Shown here one piece after another: positions 5,049 to 5,892 of a DNA stretch of 5,892 nucleotides. This stretch comes from Clostridiales bacterium UBA735 (GTDB lineage: Bacteria; Bacillota; Clostridia; Oscillospirales; Oscillospiraceae). The first letter of the stretch is position 1; each line of letters starts with the position of its first letter. Made by a program: the position numbers and the translations under genes. The stretch spans positions 17,373 through 23,264 of the forward strand of contig DBLB01000140.1 in NCBI GenBank assembly GCA_002298695.1. Reading direction: 5' to 3'. Under the pieces are notes generated by a model. It made no database searches and was not told the origin of the DNA. It saw only the letters and a list, made by a program, of their open reading frames with translations.

Positions 5049-5892
5049 TAGGCTTCCTCCTTTCCGCCGACCTTCGTCATCATCAGACCGATCTCTTCCT
5101 TCGTGACGGCCCGTCCGTCCACGATACCGGATACCTTGCCGCCGCAGAGGACGAGGATCCGGTCGCAGAGCTCGAGCAGCACGTCGAGATCTTCGCCGAC
5201 GTAGATGACGGCAGCGCCGCGCATCTTCTGTTCGGTCATCAGGTTGTAAATGGTGTAGGAGGTGTTGATATCAAGGCCGCGTACCGCGTAGGCGCTCATG
5301 AGCACCGAGGGGCTGGACGCGATCTCACGTCCGACAAGCACCTTCTGGACGTTGCCGCCCGACATCCGCCGCACCGGGAATTCCGTGCTCGGGGTCACGA
5401 CCTCAAGCTCCTTCCAGACCTGCATAGCCAGCGCATTCGGATCCTTACGGTTGACAAATGCACTCTTGCCCTTGCGCCACGAGCGGAGCATCATGTTGCC
5501 CGTCATGCCCATCGACCCGACCAGGCCCATGCCCAGCCGGTCCTCCGGGACGAACGCCATGGCCACGCCCGCCTTTTTGATCTGCATCGGCGTCTTGCCG
5601 ATGAGTTCCTGCTGTTTGCCCTCCAGCGGCGTATAGATGATGGAAGCGCCGGCTGCTGCCGGATGCAGACCGGCGATGGCCTCCAGCAGCTCTTTCTGCC
5701 CGGAACCGGCAATGCCGGCGATGCCGAGGATCTCACCGCCCATCGCCGTGAACGTCACGTCGTCGAGCTTTTTCACGCCCTCCGCGTCCAGACAGGTGAG
5801 GTTTCGGATCTCCAGCCGGGGAACGGGATCGTCAAACTTCGGCCGGTCGATGTTCAGTGCGACTGCGCGGCCGACCATCATGTCGGTCAGCG
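5048..5892 (-). CDS. ABC transporter ATP-binding protein (NupO/YufO-like), partial: C-terminal nucleotide-binding domain
   Basis: The energising subunit of the BMP-family nucleoside-type importer. The gene runs off the window end with its frame open. Residues LTD precede the MMVGR segment that normally links the two ATPase domains, so the N-terminal half (about 230-240 residues in the usual 500-residue protein) is missing only because of the edge. Counting from the first MMVGR methionine, the second domain shows a degenerate Walker A, GIAGSGQKEL (56-65, Gln replacing Lys), the VPEDR Q-loop-adjacent motif (111-115), the signature MSGGNVQK (173-180), a D-loop RGLD (201-204) and a switch-region ED (230-231) in place of His. 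Walker B (VLMSAY, 193-198) has no acidic residues. Degeneracy in this domain is normal for two-domain sugar/nucleoside-type ATPases. It is followed directly by the first permease. Confidence 0.9.
   Translation of the reverse strand, partial: LTDMMVGRAVALNIDRPKFDDPVPRLEIRNLTCLDAEGVKKLDDVTFTAMGGEILGIAGIAGSGQKELLEAIAGLHPAAAGASIIYTPLEGKQQELIGKTPMQIKKAGVAMAFVPEDRLGMGLVGSMGMTGNMMLRSWRKGKSAFVNRKDPNALAMQVWKELEVVTPSTEFPVRRMSGGNVQKVLVGREIASSPSVLMSAYAVRGLDINTSYTIYNLMTEQKMRGAAVIYVGEDLDVLLELCDRILVLCGGKVSGIVDGRAVTKEEIGLMMTKVGGKEEA

Noticed and set aside
3166..5051. Two long plus-strand open frames (3166-3990 and 4080-5051) antisense to the permeases
   Set aside because: Their translations are rich in Arg, His, Asp, Gln and Ala with no domain pattern. 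They mirror the codon use of the clear permease genes on the other strand and are typical GC-rich shadows.
1..5892. A mobile element, CRISPR array, riboswitch, tRNA or defence/biosynthetic system
   Set aside because: No direct repeats, transposase motifs, structured long leaders or tRNA-like sequence were seen. The intergenic gaps are at most 137 bases and are explained by promoters and terminators.

Overview
The window looks like chromosomal DNA of a GC-rich, anaerobic, endospore-forming Firmicute of the class Clostridia. An Oscillospiraceae/Ruminococcaceae-type gut organism is my inference. The evidence is a near-canonical SpoVT (found in endospore formers), an NrdG activase (oxygen-sensitive ribonucleotide reduction), strong AGGAGG-type Shine-Dalgarno sites and a BMP-family nucleoside-type ABC transporter of Gram-positive arrangement. 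GC richness was judged by eye, not computed. I see no insertion sequence, prophage, CRISPR array, tRNA or rRNA.

Layout. (1) 17-974, minus strand: a two-gene operon, nrdG then dut, separated by 9 bases. The dut Shine-Dalgarno overlaps the nrdG stop. Both products serve deoxynucleotide supply: NrdG activates the anaerobic ribonucleotide reductase, and dUTPase removes dUTP and yields dUMP for thymidylate synthesis. The partner reductase gene nrdD is not in the window. (2) 975-1038: a 64-base divergent intergenic region with candidate overlapping promoters for both directions. (3) 1039-2224, plus strand: two small membrane proteins that together make a split ThrE/YjjP-YjjB-type exporter, followed by a hairpin terminator. 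(4) 2225-2361: a 137-base gap holding that terminator and a weak sporulation-type promoter candidate. (5) 2362-2904, plus strand: spoVT alone. (6) 2906-2951: a perfect 21-bp inverted repeat with a 4-base loop between two convergent stop codons, read as a bidirectional terminator. (7) 2956-5892, minus strand: the 3' part of an ABC transporter operon. In transcription order it has a two-domain ATPase cut by the window edge, then two permeases, joined by TAATG and ATGA overlaps. It resembles the B. subtilis NupO-NupP-NupQ (guanosine) and BmpABCD-type nucleoside importers. The substrate-binding lipoprotein would lie outside the window.

The gene content is ordinary for such an organism. I found no convincing undescribed system. 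The second-look points are the start-site corrections at the divergent promoter, the split exporter pair, nrdG without an adjacent nrdD, the divergent dUTPase motifs and the very strong convergent terminator. Most of the other long open frames, including 274- and 323-codon frames antisense to the permeases, are composition-driven shadows.
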